A DNA stretch of 64,000 nucleotides from Mycoplasmatota bacterium. Lineage in GTDB: Bacteria > Bacillota_I > Bacilli_A > Haloplasmatales > Haloplasmataceae. Made by a program: the position numbers and the translations under genes. The notes under the pieces were generated by a model that was not told the origin of the DNA, did no database searches, and was given only the letters and a program-made list of their open reading frames with translations. The stretch is from assembly GCA_018394295.1 (NCBI GenBank), contig CP074573.1, forward strand, positions 1,240,001 to 1,304,000, read 5' to 3'. This document shows positions 8,492-16,514 of the stretch, in pieces. Within the stretch, counting starts at the first letter, position 1. Each line of letters begins with the position of its first letter.

Positions 8492-9460
8492 ATTGATTTT
8501 GACCATTTTCTTAAAGAAATAATTCATTATGCTTTAAAAAGAAAAGCAAGTGATATTCATTTTTTAAGTGATAATGAAAAATGTTTAGTAAAATTACGAG
8601 TTGATGATCGTTTAAAATTGTTTAAAGAAATTAAACAAGAATATTATAAAAGACTGATTACTTATATAAAGTATAAAAGTCACATGAATTTAAATGTATC
8701 GAGAAGTCCTCAATCAAGTGCTTTAAATCTATCAATACATGATGAACTGATGCGCATTCGGGTATCCACGTTACCATCATATAATAGTGAAAGTGTCGTA
8801 TTAAGAATCAATCATCACTTTGAAGATAGTGTAGACAAATTACTATTGTTTAGTGAGAAAGCAAGTATTTTCACTAATTGTTTTAAACAATCTAATGGGT
8901 TAATTTTAATTACAGGTCCTACATGCTCTGGAAAAACAACTTTAACCTATAGTTTATTAAATTACTTAAAAAAACAAGGTTTATCAATTGTCACGATAGA
9001 AGACCCAGTAGAACAATACAAACAAGGTTTTGTTCAACTTCAAGTTAATGAAAGTGCTGGTGTTAACTATGATAGTGGAGTAAAAGAAATATTACGTCAT
9101 GATCCTGATGTTATATTAATTGGTGAAATCAGGGACCATCACACAGCAAAAAGCGCAATTAGAGCCAGCTTAACAGGGCATCTAGTAATTAGTACGATGC
9201 ATGCAACGAATGCACTAAAGGCTTTATATCGTCTCTTAGAGCTTGGTTTATCAAGACTTGATCTTGAACAAAGCTTATTATTAGTCTCGAATCAACGATT
9301 AACTGTCTATAAAAATAGTAAGAAGATTATCTTCGAATATTTAACTCAAGATAAAATGGTTGAAGCACTTAATCATATTAAAAATGGTAATAACTTTTCC
9401 TATCAAAAAATCGATGATTATTTAGTAAAGTTAGATGATTATAAGGTGATTAAAAAATGA
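8492..9460 (+). CDS. comGA: Competence pseudopilus ATPase ComGA
   Basis: Secretion-type traffic ATPase powering the DNA-uptake pseudopilus. The conserved frame extends upstream of ATG 8618: IDFDHFLKEIIHYALKRKAS followed by DIHFL is typical ComGA N-terminus. No ATG, GTG or TTG exists in frame after the TAA at 8486-8488; the only sensible start is ATT at 8492, seven bases after GGGAGGGGG. Length would be 322 residues, near the usual 350. Walker A GPTCSGKTTL, Walker B DPDVILIGEIRD, and the His box STMHATNALKALYRL are present. Overlaps comGB by 4 bases. A sequencing or mutational change of an original ATG is the alternative explanation. Confidence 0.92.
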   Translation: MDFDHFLKEIIHYALKRKASDIHFLSDNEKCLVKLRVDDRLKLFKEIKQEYYKRLITYIKYKSHMNLNVSRSPQSSALNLSIHDELMRIRVSTLPSYNSESVVLRINHHFEDSVDKLLLFSEKASIFTNCFKQSNGLILITGPTCSGKTTLTYSLLNYLKKQGLSIVTIEDPVEQYKQGFVQLQVNESAGVNYDSGVKEILRHDPDVILIGEIRDHHTAKSAIRASLTGHLVISTMHATNALKALYRLLELGLSRLDLEQSLLLVSNQRLTVYKNSKKIIFEYLTQDKMVEALNHIKNGNNFSYQKIDDYLVKLDDYKVIKK

Positions 9461-10386
9461 ATTGTGAGAAGCAATATTTGCTAATTAGAATATTAAATCG
9501 TTTACTAACTAAAGGATATTCTTTATTAGAGGCAATCGAAATGATGAAAAATATTGATACAAAAATAACTAGACAAATGAAAGAAATGTTAGAAACAGGG
9601 AATTTATTGTCCACTGTTTTTAAAAGATTAAAGTTTAAACGATTTGTGTATGAAACCATTCAAGTAGGTGAAAGAAGTAACAAGTTGAATGAAGTTATAA
9701 CTTTAATAGAAGGACACTTTGATTTTTATTTGAAGTTTAAAAAACAAATTAATAAGGTTTTATTATATCCATTGATATTATTTATCTTTGCCCTTATTTG
9801 TTTTGAAATGATTAGAATTAATTTATATCCTGTCATTAAAACCTTACTTGGTGATTATGCAATTGGACAAAATGATTTATTAATTTTTCTTTCTTTCAAT
9901 CTATTAAAGTGTATCGCTTTATTTTTATTTGTTATATCATTAATTTGTAAATTTTATAACAGTCTATCTAATCTATTGCCATTAATGAAAATCTATCGAT
10001 CGTTAACCTTATCAAAACATTTAGAAGTATTATTAATGTGTGGTAATAGTTTAGAAGAGGCTTTAATTATTCTTAAAAATAGTTTTAATCCTATAACCTA
10101 TCGTCTTGATACATTTGAATTATCCTTATTAGATGATAAAAAAGTTGGTAGTTTTTGTCCTTATCCCTTAGCTTTTATACAGTATTTTAAATTAGGGATG
10201 AAGAGTAATGATATAATTGGTGCTTTACAAGATTATGTATATATCTATGATGAAATTCTATTTGACAAGTTAACTAAAATAACTTACTATGTTCAATTTA
10301 GTTTATTCTCACTATTATCTATTAATATCTTTTTAATCTATTATATTGTGATGATTCCCATGCTTCAAATCTCAAATAAAATATAA
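9457..10386 (+). CDS. comGB: Competence pseudopilus membrane platform protein ComGB
   Basis: GspF/PilC-type polytopic platform protein, 309 residues, slightly shorter than B. subtilis ComGB. Two copies of the cytoplasmic helical domain are visible, the first ending before the hydrophobic segment VLLYPLILFIFALICFEMI (about residues 103-123), with another membrane segment near residue 145 and one at the C-terminus (SLFSLLSINIFLIYYIVMIP). Starts within the last codons of comGA (ATGA overlap) with AAGGTGAT upstream. Confidence 0.92.
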   Translation: MNCEKQYLLIRILNRLLTKGYSLLEAIEMMKNIDTKITRQMKEMLETGNLLSTVFKRLKFKRFVYETIQVGERSNKLNEVITLIEGHFDFYLKFKKQINKVLLYPLILFIFALICFEMIRINLYPVIKTLLGDYAIGQNDLLIFLSFNLLKCIALFLFVISLICKFYNSLSNLLPLMKIYRSLTLSKHLEVLLMCGNSLEEALIILKNSFNPITYRLDTFELSLLDDKKVGSFCPYPLAFIQYFKLGMKSNDIIGALQDYVYIYDEILFDKLTKITYYVQFSLFSLLSINIFLIYYIVMIPMLQISNKI

Positions 10387-10397
10387 AGGGGAGTAGG

Positions 10398-10706
10398 ATG
10401 AATAAAAGAGGATTTACCTTAACAGAATTAATGATTGTTTTGATTATCATTTCAGGGTTGATGTATTTAGTGATACCTAATATCACATCAACAAAGAGTA
10501 GTTTAGATAATAAAACCTGTAAGGCATATATTGAATTAGTAAATACACAAATTCAAGCCTATAGAATTGATAATGATGAACTACCAATTGGTTTACAAAC
10601 ATTAGTGGATGAGAAATACATTAAAAGTGATACGTGTCCTGATGGGTCGATCATTAAATATGAAAATGGTGTTGCTTCAATTCAAGAAACGGAAACGACT
10701 CCATGA
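10398..10706 (+). CDS. comGC: Major competence pseudopilin ComGC
   Basis: Prepilin of 102 residues. Class III leader MNKRG is cleaved before FTLTELMIVLIIISGLMYLV, with the glutamate at +5 of the mature protein as usual. Two cysteines (KTCKAY and SDTCPDG) could form the intramolecular disulfide known in ComGC. Strong GGGGAG site upstream. Overlaps comGD by 4 bases. Confidence 0.95.
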   Translation: MNKRGFTLTELMIVLIIISGLMYLVIPNITSTKSSLDNKTCKAYIELVNTQIQAYRIDNDELPIGLQTLVDEKYIKSDTCPDGSIIKYENGVASIQETETTP

Positions 10707-11113
10707 ATCGTAAAGGAAGTTATTTATTAGAAGTGGTGGTATCAATCACAATCATCACTTCCTTTTTATTATTTATTCCTATGGTAAATAAGAGTAGTTG
10801 TGAGGTAAAAAAGGATTATTTTATAGAAACATTAAGAAGTGATATTCAGTATGGATTGAGTTATACGATGACACATTGTACTTTAATTAATGTTTATTTT
10901 ATATCAGATCAAAATTATTATGTGATGGTTGATGGAAATTTAGATCGAGTTCTTAAACGTAATTATGATAATACATTCAGTTTATATGCCAGTAGAATTC
11001 AAATTACACATGGATATGTGCTTAAAACAGTGATTCTATCGATAAGTTGTGAAAATACCTCTTATCAAATAATAATAAATGAAAAGAGTGGAATGATTGA
11101 TGAATCGTCGTAA
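10703..11113 (+). CDS. comGD: Minor competence pseudopilin ComGD
   Basis: 136 residues with prepilin leader MNRKG followed by SYLLEVVVSITIITSFLLFI, retaining Glu+5. The remainder is poorly conserved beta-rich sequence as in ComGD. Start overlaps the comGC stop. Position third in the comG operon gives the assignment. Confidence 0.85.
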   Translation: MNRKGSYLLEVVVSITIITSFLLFIPMVNKSSCEVKKDYFIETLRSDIQYGLSYTMTHCTLINVYFISDQNYYVMVDGNLDRVLKRNYDNTFSLYASRIQITHGYVLKTVILSISCENTSYQIIINEKSGMIDESS

Positions 11114-11399
11114 AAATGCCTATATTTTTTATGAGCTTTTGATATGTTTTATCCTCTTTACAACTTTAATCTATTTCATAATAGTTCCAGTTAGTCGATT
11201 GAATATAAATTATGAAAATCAAAAATTAACCTATCGTATGAAACAAACATTATATTTAAATGTTGTGTTACTTGAAGATGGTGAAACATTAACTTGTAGT
11301 GATACTTATGATTTAAAAAAAGAAGATGAATTTTTATGTATTGAGTGGTGGGACTTTAATAATGAAAAAAGATGTTATTGTGAAAAAGTCTGGCTTTAG
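11100..11399 (+). CDS. comGE: Minor competence pseudopilin ComGE
   Basis: About 100 residues, MNRRKNAYIFYELLICFILFTTLIYFI: a prepilin-like N-terminus with Glu at the expected place, though Asn precedes the likely cleavage site instead of Gly. Start could be TTG 11097 or ATG 11100; ATG preferred. Overlaps comGD by 14 bases and comGF by 38. Assigned mainly by order. Confidence 0.75.
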   Translation: MNRRKNAYIFYELLICFILFTTLIYFIIVPVSRLNINYENQKLTYRMKQTLYLNVVLLEDGETLTCSDTYDLKKEDEFLCIEWWDFNNEKRCYCEKVWL

Positions 11400-11793
11400 C
11401 TGTCTTGAAATGATTTATTGTTTATTTATATTTATTAATTTATTTGTTTTATGTTGTCAAATAATTTATAATATAAATACTAATCTTAAAGTAGAAGAAA
11501 AAAAAAGAGTTTTAACTTATGAAACAGTTGCCTTAAGAATAGAAAATCATCTAAAAGAAGTAAGTGATTATGAAATAGGAGAAGATTATTTTTATTATTA
11601 TTATCGAAACCATTTATATTATTACGCTGTAATTAACAATTACTTAATCTTAAAAATTGACTCTGTTAGATATAATATTATCGAGCATGTAATGAAAATT
11701 TCTTTCCATTATAATCAGTATTTTCTTAAAATAACTATTACAGATATTTATCATAATACCTATTATATTGAGGTGATTTTATATGATAAATAA
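11362..11793 (+). CDS. comGF: Minor competence pseudopilin ComGF
   Basis: About 143 residues from ATG 11362, chosen because GGTGGGA at 11346-11352 precedes it and the resulting leader MKKDVIVKKSG directly precedes the pilin motif FSCLEMIYCLFIFINLFVL. A longer frame reaches back to 11326. The gene starts inside comGE in another frame, dense packing typical of comG operons. Confidence 0.8.
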   Translation: MKKDVIVKKSGFSCLEMIYCLFIFINLFVLCCQIIYNINTNLKVEEKKRVLTYETVALRIENHLKEVSDYEIGEDYFYYYYRNHLYYYAVINNYLILKIDSVRYNIIEHVMKISFHYNQYFLKITITDIYHNTYYIEVILYDK

Positions 11794-12160
11794 GAGAGGT
11801 TTTTTCTTACCTTATACCTTTTTCCTATTAATAACTGTGTTAAATATGGTCATATTTGTCGTATTATGTAATTTAAATACGAATAATTACTATAATGAGA
11901 AAAATAATTATTATCACACTTTTATTTTAGAAGAACGTGCGAAAAGACATATTGAAGAGAAAATCACTTTAAATCAAGTGAATCATAATGAATCTGAGTT
12001 ACTTTATTATGATGAAGATTTTATTTATTTAACCTATCAATATGATTCTACCTATCAATTATGGAAGATTAGCATGCGAATCAAATATAAGAATATCGAT
12101 GAATACGGGACGATTTATTATTATTTAGAAACAAAAAAAATAATTTTAGAAATTCGTTAA
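11783..12160 (+). CDS. comGG: Minor pseudopilin-like ComGG
   Basis: 125 residues, MINKRGFFLPYTFFLLITVLNMVIFVV: KRG before a hydrophobic segment, but without Glu at +5, as is common in ComGG. Overlaps comGF by 11 bases and ends 11 bases before aroK. Last of the seven com genes. Confidence 0.8.
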   Translation: MINKRGFFLPYTFFLLITVLNMVIFVVLCNLNTNNYYNEKNNYYHTFILEERAKRHIEEKITLNQVNHNESELLYYDEDFIYLTYQYDSTYQLWKISMRIKYKNIDEYGTIYYYLETKKIILEIR

Positions 12161-12171
12161 AGGAGAAAAAT

Positions 12172-12678
12172 ATGATCATTTACTTAATAGGAATGATGGG
12201 AAGTGGTAAAAGTTCAGTTGGTAAACATTTAGCTTCTCAATTAAAATATAACTTTGTTGATACAGATTGTTTAATTGAAGAGAAACTCAATTTGAAAGTT
12301 CATGATATTATCAACCAGTTTGGAATTGAATATTTTCGTCAAATAGAAAATCAAGTTTTAAGAGAAATTCAATTAGATTTAAATACCGTTATCGCAACAG
12401 GTGGTGGGATTATCTTAAACCAAGATAATATCAATTTTATGAAGAATAATGGGATTACAATATATCTTAAAACAAGCATTAATGAATTAGAAAAACGACT
12501 AACGAATCCGGAAATGAAAAAGCGACCCTTATTAAAAAAAAATTCTTTATATGATATCTTTGAAGTTCGAAAAGAATTGTATGATAAGGCAAGTGAGTTA
12601 ACCATTAATTGTGACAATTTAAGTATAGAAACAATTTGTGAACAAATTAGGTCAGAATTAAAAAATAGGTTGTGTTAG
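12172..12678 (+). CDS. aroK: Shikimate kinase
   Basis: P-loop kinase of the shikimate pathway, 168 residues. Walker A GMMGSGKSSVGK at residues 7-18; shikimate-binding DTDCLIEE and the ATGGGIILN motif near residue 77; lid segment KRPLL. AAGGAG site close upstream. Read through from comG and terminated by the hairpin at 12703-12736. aroQ of the same pathway lies at 14.1 kb. Confidence 0.95.
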   Translation: MIIYLIGMMGSGKSSVGKHLASQLKYNFVDTDCLIEEKLNLKVHDIINQFGIEYFRQIENQVLREIQLDLNTVIATGGGIILNQDNINFMKNNGITIYLKTSINELEKRLTNPEMKKRPLLKKNSLYDIFEVRKELYDKASELTINCDNLSIETICEQIRSELKNRLC

Positions 12679-12702
12679 GGATAATGGTTGATACAATTTA
12701 TA

Positions 12703-12736
12703 AAATAAAGGAACTCTTGATGAGTTCCTTTATTTT
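12703..12736. terminator. Bidirectional terminator between aroK and flavodoxin-like gene
   Basis: Fourteen-bp stem AAATAAAGGAACTC / GAGTTCCTTTATTT with a five-base loop. Confidence 0.9.
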
Positions 12737-12770
12737 ATATTTACTAGTTTTTTTAACTTAATGATACGAA

Positions 12771-13346
12771 TTATTTTACAAGTAACCTTCTTGCAAATAT
12801 TCTTGCACCGTTTTTTGCATCCTCTGTTTGAAATGATGCTAGATTGTCCTCATCTTGAACAGAATACATACCCATATATTCTAGATTAGAATGCTCACAT
12901 AACCTTTTAATACCGGTTTCGAAAGGACCTGCACCATATTCTGCATCATATCCATGGGTAGCTATTATTGCCACTTTTTTACCTTCCCATAAAGAACCTT
13001 TAGCACTACCATAATACTTATTAAGTCCATAATGTCGATCAAGTAAAGCTTTCATAGGTGCTGTACAATACCATGAATAGATCGGTGTAGCAAAAACAAC
13101 ACAATCACTCGCAATTATTTTTTCCATAATTTCTAATACATCATCTTGTTGTATGCAGCCATATTTATCACTGACATTCTGACAAGCATAGCATCCTCTA
13201 CAAGGTAAAATGTTTTTTTGTGACAAAGGGATGTAGGTAACGTCAGCTTTATTATTTTTAAGCTCATTTAAAAATGGTTTTAACAATTCGGCTGTATTTC
13301 CATTTAATCTAGGACTCGCCATCAATACACAAAAATTCAATTGCAT
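12771..13346 (-). CDS. Flavodoxin-family NAD(P)H-dependent FMN reductase, iron-sulfur flavoprotein-like
   Basis: 191 residues with the flavodoxin-like fold of the multimeric WrbA/ISF group. FMN phosphate loop MASPRLNGNTAEL at residues 9-21; cysteine cluster CRGCYACQNVSDKYGC (about residues 49-64), resembling the cluster region of iron-sulfur flavoproteins or a redox pair; ATPIYSWYCTAPMKALLDR flavin motif near residue 87. Single gene with AGGAGA upstream. Physiological substrate unknown. It is not part of the conserved Bacillus order, so it may be a later insertion. Confidence 0.88.
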   Translation of the reverse strand: MQLNFCVLMASPRLNGNTAELLKPFLNELKNNKADVTYIPLSQKNILPCRGCYACQNVSDKYGCIQQDDVLEIMEKIIASDCVVFATPIYSWYCTAPMKALLDRHYGLNKYYGSAKGSLWEGKKVAIIATHGYDAEYGAGPFETGIKRLCEHSNLEYMGMYSVQDEDNLASFQTEDAKNGARIFARRLLVK

Positions 13347-13479
13347 TATCTCCTCTCTTAATAATTAGTGTTTCTCTATCATACATTATTTCTCTCTTTT
13401 TAATCAAAAATATTTACACAAAATCTGATGTTCTTATTATTAAACTTATTTAAACAAATAACGAGTTATCAATGGATAT

Positions 13480-13520
13480 TAAAAAAGATGACTCCTGCAA
13501 CACTGACCAGAAGACATCTT
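13480..13520 (-). terminator. Terminator of the rhodanese gene
   Basis: On the minus strand, stem AAGATGTCT / AGTCATCTT with one mismatch, about 18-base loop, followed by six T. Confidence 0.6.
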
Positions 13521-13539
13521 CAAGTATAATATATCTTTT

Positions 13540-13563
13540 TTTCTGTCTACTTGACAGGTATAA
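13540..13563. mobile_element. Solitary end of the IS3-family element
   Basis: Twenty-four bases here are the exact reverse complement of 6889-6912 in the left terminal repeat of the IS at 6871-8385; similarity continues outward to about 13585. No transposase sequence adjoins it. It sits between the rhodanese stop and its terminator and is best read as the scar of a second, deleted copy. Confidence 0.8.
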
Positions 13564-13583
13564 CTTTAATTTGTCTACGCTTT

Positions 13584-13961
13584 TTATTTTAAAGGACCAT
13601 TCCAATTTTTTAATCCGTTTTTCAGTTGATACACTTCAACATAACCTTTTGATCGTAAATAAACGGCAGCACGATTACTACGACTACCACTTGCACAGTA
13701 TAAATAAATAGGAAGATCTTTTCTTAATTTTTGATATTCACGGGCAATCATCTGAATACTAATATTTCTTGCACCGTTAATATGACCAGATTTAAACTCT
13801 TGTTTCGAGCGTACATCCACTAATTGTCCTTTACGCATATTTTTCTTAAATTCTTCTGTTTCTAATTTAATACTCGCTTTTTTTGCTTGAAAGAAGGAAA
13901 AAATAAATATACCAAAAATAAAAGCGGCTAATCCAACTAAAGTATATGTCAACCAATTCAT
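13584..13961 (-). CDS. Membrane-anchored rhodanese-domain protein, YqhL-like
   Basis: 125 residues: one N-terminal membrane helix (LVGLAAFIFGIFIFSFF), then a single rhodanese domain with active-site loop CASGSRS near the C-terminus and the conserved LVDVRSKQEFKSGHINGA. It may carry sulfane sulfur at the membrane. ATG 13961 is chosen over 13967 because GGAGGC at 13969-13974 is well spaced only from the former. B. subtilis yqhL occupies the matching place between comG and aroQ. Confidence 0.9.
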   Translation of the reverse strand: MNWLTYTLVGLAAFIFGIFIFSFFQAKKASIKLETEEFKKNMRKGQLVDVRSKQEFKSGHINGARNISIQMIAREYQKLRKDLPIYLYCASGSRSNRAAVYLRSKGYVEVYQLKNGLKNWNGPLK

Positions 13962-14115
13962 TAACATCGCCTCCAGATAAAATTATATCATAAAATTTAA
14001 ATAAAATCACAATTAATTTTCTTTATTAACTGATATTATATATGTAAAGGGAAAAATGCTTTTATTTAACATTAATTTATTGTAAAATTGAAATAAGCAA
14101 AATACGGAGGATTAT

Positions 14116-14547
14116 ATGAAAATCAAAATAATAAATGGCGTTAATTTAAATATGTTAGGAATACGCGATGTAGATATTTATGGAAAAAGAACTTATAAAG
14201 ACTTAGCGAAAATGATTTTTGATTTTAGTTTAGAAAATCAACTTGAATGTGATTGTTTTGTCAGTAATTTTGAAGGTGAAATAGTTGAAGCAATACATGA
14301 TACGTATTTAAATAAATATGATGCTTTAATTATTAATCCTGGGGCTTTTACGCATTATTCTTATGCGATAAGAGATGCATTACAAATATTAACATGCTTA
14401 AAAATAGAGGTCCATATTTCTGATATTAACCATCGTGAAGCATTTCGTAAAAACAATGTGATAAAAGATGTATGTGATAGTTCAATTATAGGAAAAGGGC
14501 TAGATGGATATATTGAAGCGATAAAATATATTTTGAAAAATAGATAA
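14116..14547 (+). CDS. aroQ: 3-dehydroquinate dehydratase, type II
   Basis: 143 residues, type II dehydroquinase of the shikimate pathway. Motifs: NGVNLNMLGIRDVDIYG (lid loop with catalytic Arg and Tyr), SNFEGEIVEAIHD, INPGAFTHYSYAIRDAL, EVHISDINHREAFR with the catalytic His. Two departures from the usual consensus, NGPN to NGVN and HLSN to HISD, are mild. CGGAGG site upstream. Followed by efp with its own promoter. Confidence 0.94.
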   Translation: MKIKIINGVNLNMLGIRDVDIYGKRTYKDLAKMIFDFSLENQLECDCFVSNFEGEIVEAIHDTYLNKYDALIINPGAFTHYSYAIRDALQILTCLKIEVHISDINHREAFRKNNVIKDVCDSSIIGKGLDGYIEAIKYILKNR

Positions 14548-14551
14548 AAGA

Positions 14552-14580
14552 TAGACAAATAATGAAATTTTTTATATAAT
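14552..14580 (+). promoter_or_regulatory. Sigma-A type promoter for efp
   Basis: TAGACA at 14552-14557, 17-base spacer, TATAAT at 14575-14580, 36 bases before the efp ATG. Confidence 0.75.
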
Positions 14581-14615
14581 ATGAATGTTAATGAAATTAT
14601 GGAGGTTAATTATTT

Positions 14616-15176
14616 ATGATATCATGTAGTGATTTAAGAACAGGCATGACAATTGAGCATGAGAAAAATATTTTTTCTGTTTTAGAATATCAACATGTTA
14701 AATCAGCTCGTAGTGCTGCTTTTGTTCGATTAAAATTAAGAAATTTACGTTCAGGAAGTGTTGTTGACTTAACTGTTAACTCTTCAGAAAAATTTAAACC
14801 CGCTCATATAGAAAAACATTCAATGCAGTATTTATACAACAGTGGTGATTTCTATATTTTTATGAATAATGAGACGTATGATCAAATAGAAATTCCAGCA
14901 AGCAACTTAAAAAACGAAACTAAATTTTTATATGAAGGTCTTGAAGTTAAAGTCATCATGTTTGATGTTGAAGTAATCGGGATTGAATTACCTGATAAAG
15001 TCGTTTTAGAAATAGTTGAGTGTGAACCAGCTATCAAAGGCGATACAGCTCAAAATGCGACTAAAAATGCAGTTGTTCAAACTGGTTTAGCCATTCAAGT
15101 ACCATTATTTATTGAAAATGGAGAACGTGTTATCATCTCAACAGCTGATGGTAAATATGTTTCTCGTGCAAAATAA
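14616..15176 (+). CDS. efp: Elongation factor P
   Basis: Translation factor that rescues ribosomes stalled at polyproline, 186 residues with KOW-like domain I and two OB domains (C-terminus GDTAQNATKNAVVQTG and GKYVSRAK). The tip loop that reaches the peptidyl-transferase centre reads VKSARSAAFVR instead of the VKPGKGAAFVR usual in Bacillota, putting arginine (residue 32, codon 14709-14711) where a modified lysine is expected. Strong GGAGG site. Monocistronic with promoter and terminator. Confidence 0.96.
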   Translation: MISCSDLRTGMTIEHEKNIFSVLEYQHVKSARSAAFVRLKLRNLRSGSVVDLTVNSSEKFKPAHIEKHSMQYLYNSGDFYIFMNNETYDQIEIPASNLKNETKFLYEGLEVKVIMFDVEVIGIELPDKVVLEIVECEPAIKGDTAQNATKNAVVQTGLAIQVPLFIENGERVIISTADGKYVSRAK

Positions 15177-15180
15177 CATA

Positions 15181-15209
15181 AAAAACCTATTTTTTAATAG
15201 GTTTTTTTA
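15181..15209 (+). terminator. Terminator after efp
   Basis: Stem AAAAACCTATT / AATAGGTTTTT with four-base loop and T run. Confidence 0.9.
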
Positions 15210-15497
15210 AATGATTCTTTGATTGTTAATTTTTTTACTAAATCTATCTATTTTTAAAAAAAATTATCAATTTTAGTTATTTTTTTACTTTTTGTTTCAT
15301 TATATTAGTAATAGCCTATGTAATAAATAGTACTAGTGTAAAATAATTTGTTTAAAGTTATTTTCATTTCTAATGAAAAAAAGAATTTTTCATAGCGAGA
15401 ATTCAAATTTTTTTGAAGAAAGTGTAAATATTAGTATTATTTTCAACTTAAAAATCATATTTTTTAATAAAGATAATTTGAGGAGGTTATTATTTTT
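15210..15497. other. Intergenic region where spoIIIAA-AG would be expected
   Basis: AT-rich, no open frame of note; contains the spoIIIAH leader and a GAGGAGG ribosome site at its right end. No recognisable remnant of spoIIIAA-AG. Confidence 0.6.
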
Positions 15498-15995
15498 ATG
15501 AAACCACAAGGTAAAGTTACTATTTTTATGGTAGTGATGATAGTGATGCTATCAATATACTACTTTATGCTTCCTGATAACAAAAACGTTGATGTAGGAA
15601 CAACTACTACAGATCAAACTGATGTAACAATAAATAAATCTGCAGAGTATGAACAATTACGTGCAGAATTAAATGAAAGTCGACAAACAATGATTACAAC
15701 CCTACAAGGTGTTTTAGCATCAACAAATGTTACAGTAGAAGACAAGAATGTTGCAATTGAAAGCATTCAAAGGATTCAAACGCTTGTTCAAAACGAAGGT
15801 ATCTTAGAAACACAAATTGCTAATCTTGGATACGATGATGTATTTGTTCTAGCGAATGATACAGAAGTAAAAGTATCAGTGTATGTCGATAATTTAACGA
15901 TTGAAGAAGTGAATCAGATCATATTAATGTCTAAAAGCCAATTTGGTCCAACCGCTGATGTCATCGTACAATACACAATAATTGATGTAAATTAA
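15498..15995 (+). CDS. spoIIIAH: SpoIIIAH-like stage III sporulation protein
   Basis: 165 residues: short N-terminus, one membrane helix (VTIFMVVMIVMLSIYYFML, about residues 7-25), then an acidic/threonine linker, a helical segment (YEQLRAELNESRQTMITTLQ) and a ring-building-motif-like C-terminus ending SQFGPTADVIVQYTIID. This is the architecture of SpoIIIAH, the mother-cell half of the channel bound by forespore SpoIIQ. It lies between efp and asp23, as in Bacillus, but the other seven spoIIIA genes are absent here. Somewhat shorter than the B. subtilis protein (about 218). Confidence 0.82.
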   Translation: MKPQGKVTIFMVVMIVMLSIYYFMLPDNKNVDVGTTTTDQTDVTINKSAEYEQLRAELNESRQTMITTLQGVLASTNVTVEDKNVAIESIQRIQTLVQNEGILETQIANLGYDDVFVLANDTEVKVSVYVDNLTIEEVNQIILMSKSQFGPTADVIVQYTIIDVN

Positions 15996-16014
15996 ACAAA
16001 TATTAAAGAGAAAC

Positions 16015-16044
16015 TTGCATTAACTCCGCAGGATGATATATAAT
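16015..16044 (+). promoter_or_regulatory. Sigma-A type promoter for asp23
   Basis: TTGCAT at 16015-16020, 18-base spacer, TATAAT at 16039-16044. Confidence 0.55.
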
Positions 16045-16069
16045 AATATTGAAAGCAGGAGGGATACTA

Positions 16070-16435
16070 ATGGAAGTAAAGTATATTCAATTAGATATAA
16101 ATAACCAACCCAAATACGGTGATATAAATGTAAATCTTCAAGTATTAGAAGTCATATCATCAAATTCAGCCTTAGAAGTAGAAGGCGTAGCATCTATGCA
16201 TGACAAGATAACTAAAGTTGTCACAGATGCTTTTAACCGAAACCATCGTAGTGGAGTTAATGCAGAAATTATTAAAAATGGCATCGTGATTGATCTTTAT
16301 ATTGATGTTAAATATGGAGAATCAATCCATAAAGTTGGGAAAAAAGTTCAAGAAAATGTTAAACAATCAATTTATAATATGACATTGCTTGAAGTATCCC
16401 GAATTTATGTTCATGTAGTAAATATTAATTTTTAA
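16070..16435 (+). CDS. Asp23/Gls24 family protein, YqhY-like
   Basis: 121 residues of the Asp23/DUF322 family: GDINVNLQVLEVISSNSALEVEGVASM at the start and the repeating IDLYIDVKYGESIHKVGKKVQENVKQ core. Members are abundant envelope-associated or fatty-acid-metabolism related proteins; YqhY of B. subtilis lies at the same place beside nusB. ATG 16070 chosen because AGGAGGG at 16055-16061 is well spaced; the TTG at 16049 overlaps that site. Confidence 0.9.
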   Translation: MEVKYIQLDINNQPKYGDINVNLQVLEVISSNSALEVEGVASMHDKITKVVTDAFNRNHRSGVNAEIIKNGIVIDLYIDVKYGESIHKVGKKVQENVKQSIYNMTLLEVSRIYVHVVNINF

Positions 16436-16460
16436 ACCACTAGACATAGTGGTTTTTTAT
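16434..16460 (+). terminator. Terminator after asp23
   Basis: Stem AAACCACTA / TAGTGGTTT, loop GACA, then T run; overlaps the stop codon. Confidence 0.9.
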
Positions 16461-16471
16461 TTTCTATTATT

Positions 16472-16481
16472 GTGATATAAT
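16472..16481 (+). promoter_or_regulatory. Extended -10 promoter for nusB operon
   Basis: TGA immediately before TATAAT (16476-16481), 34 bases upstream of nusB; no good -35. Confidence 0.5.
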
Positions 16482-16514
16482 AATAATGATATTTTTTAGA
16501 ATATAGGTGAAATA

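Noticed and set aside
13472-13711. Plus-strand open frame of 79 codons
   Set aside because: Lies over the rhodanese gene and the solitary IS end, no ribosome site, no family.
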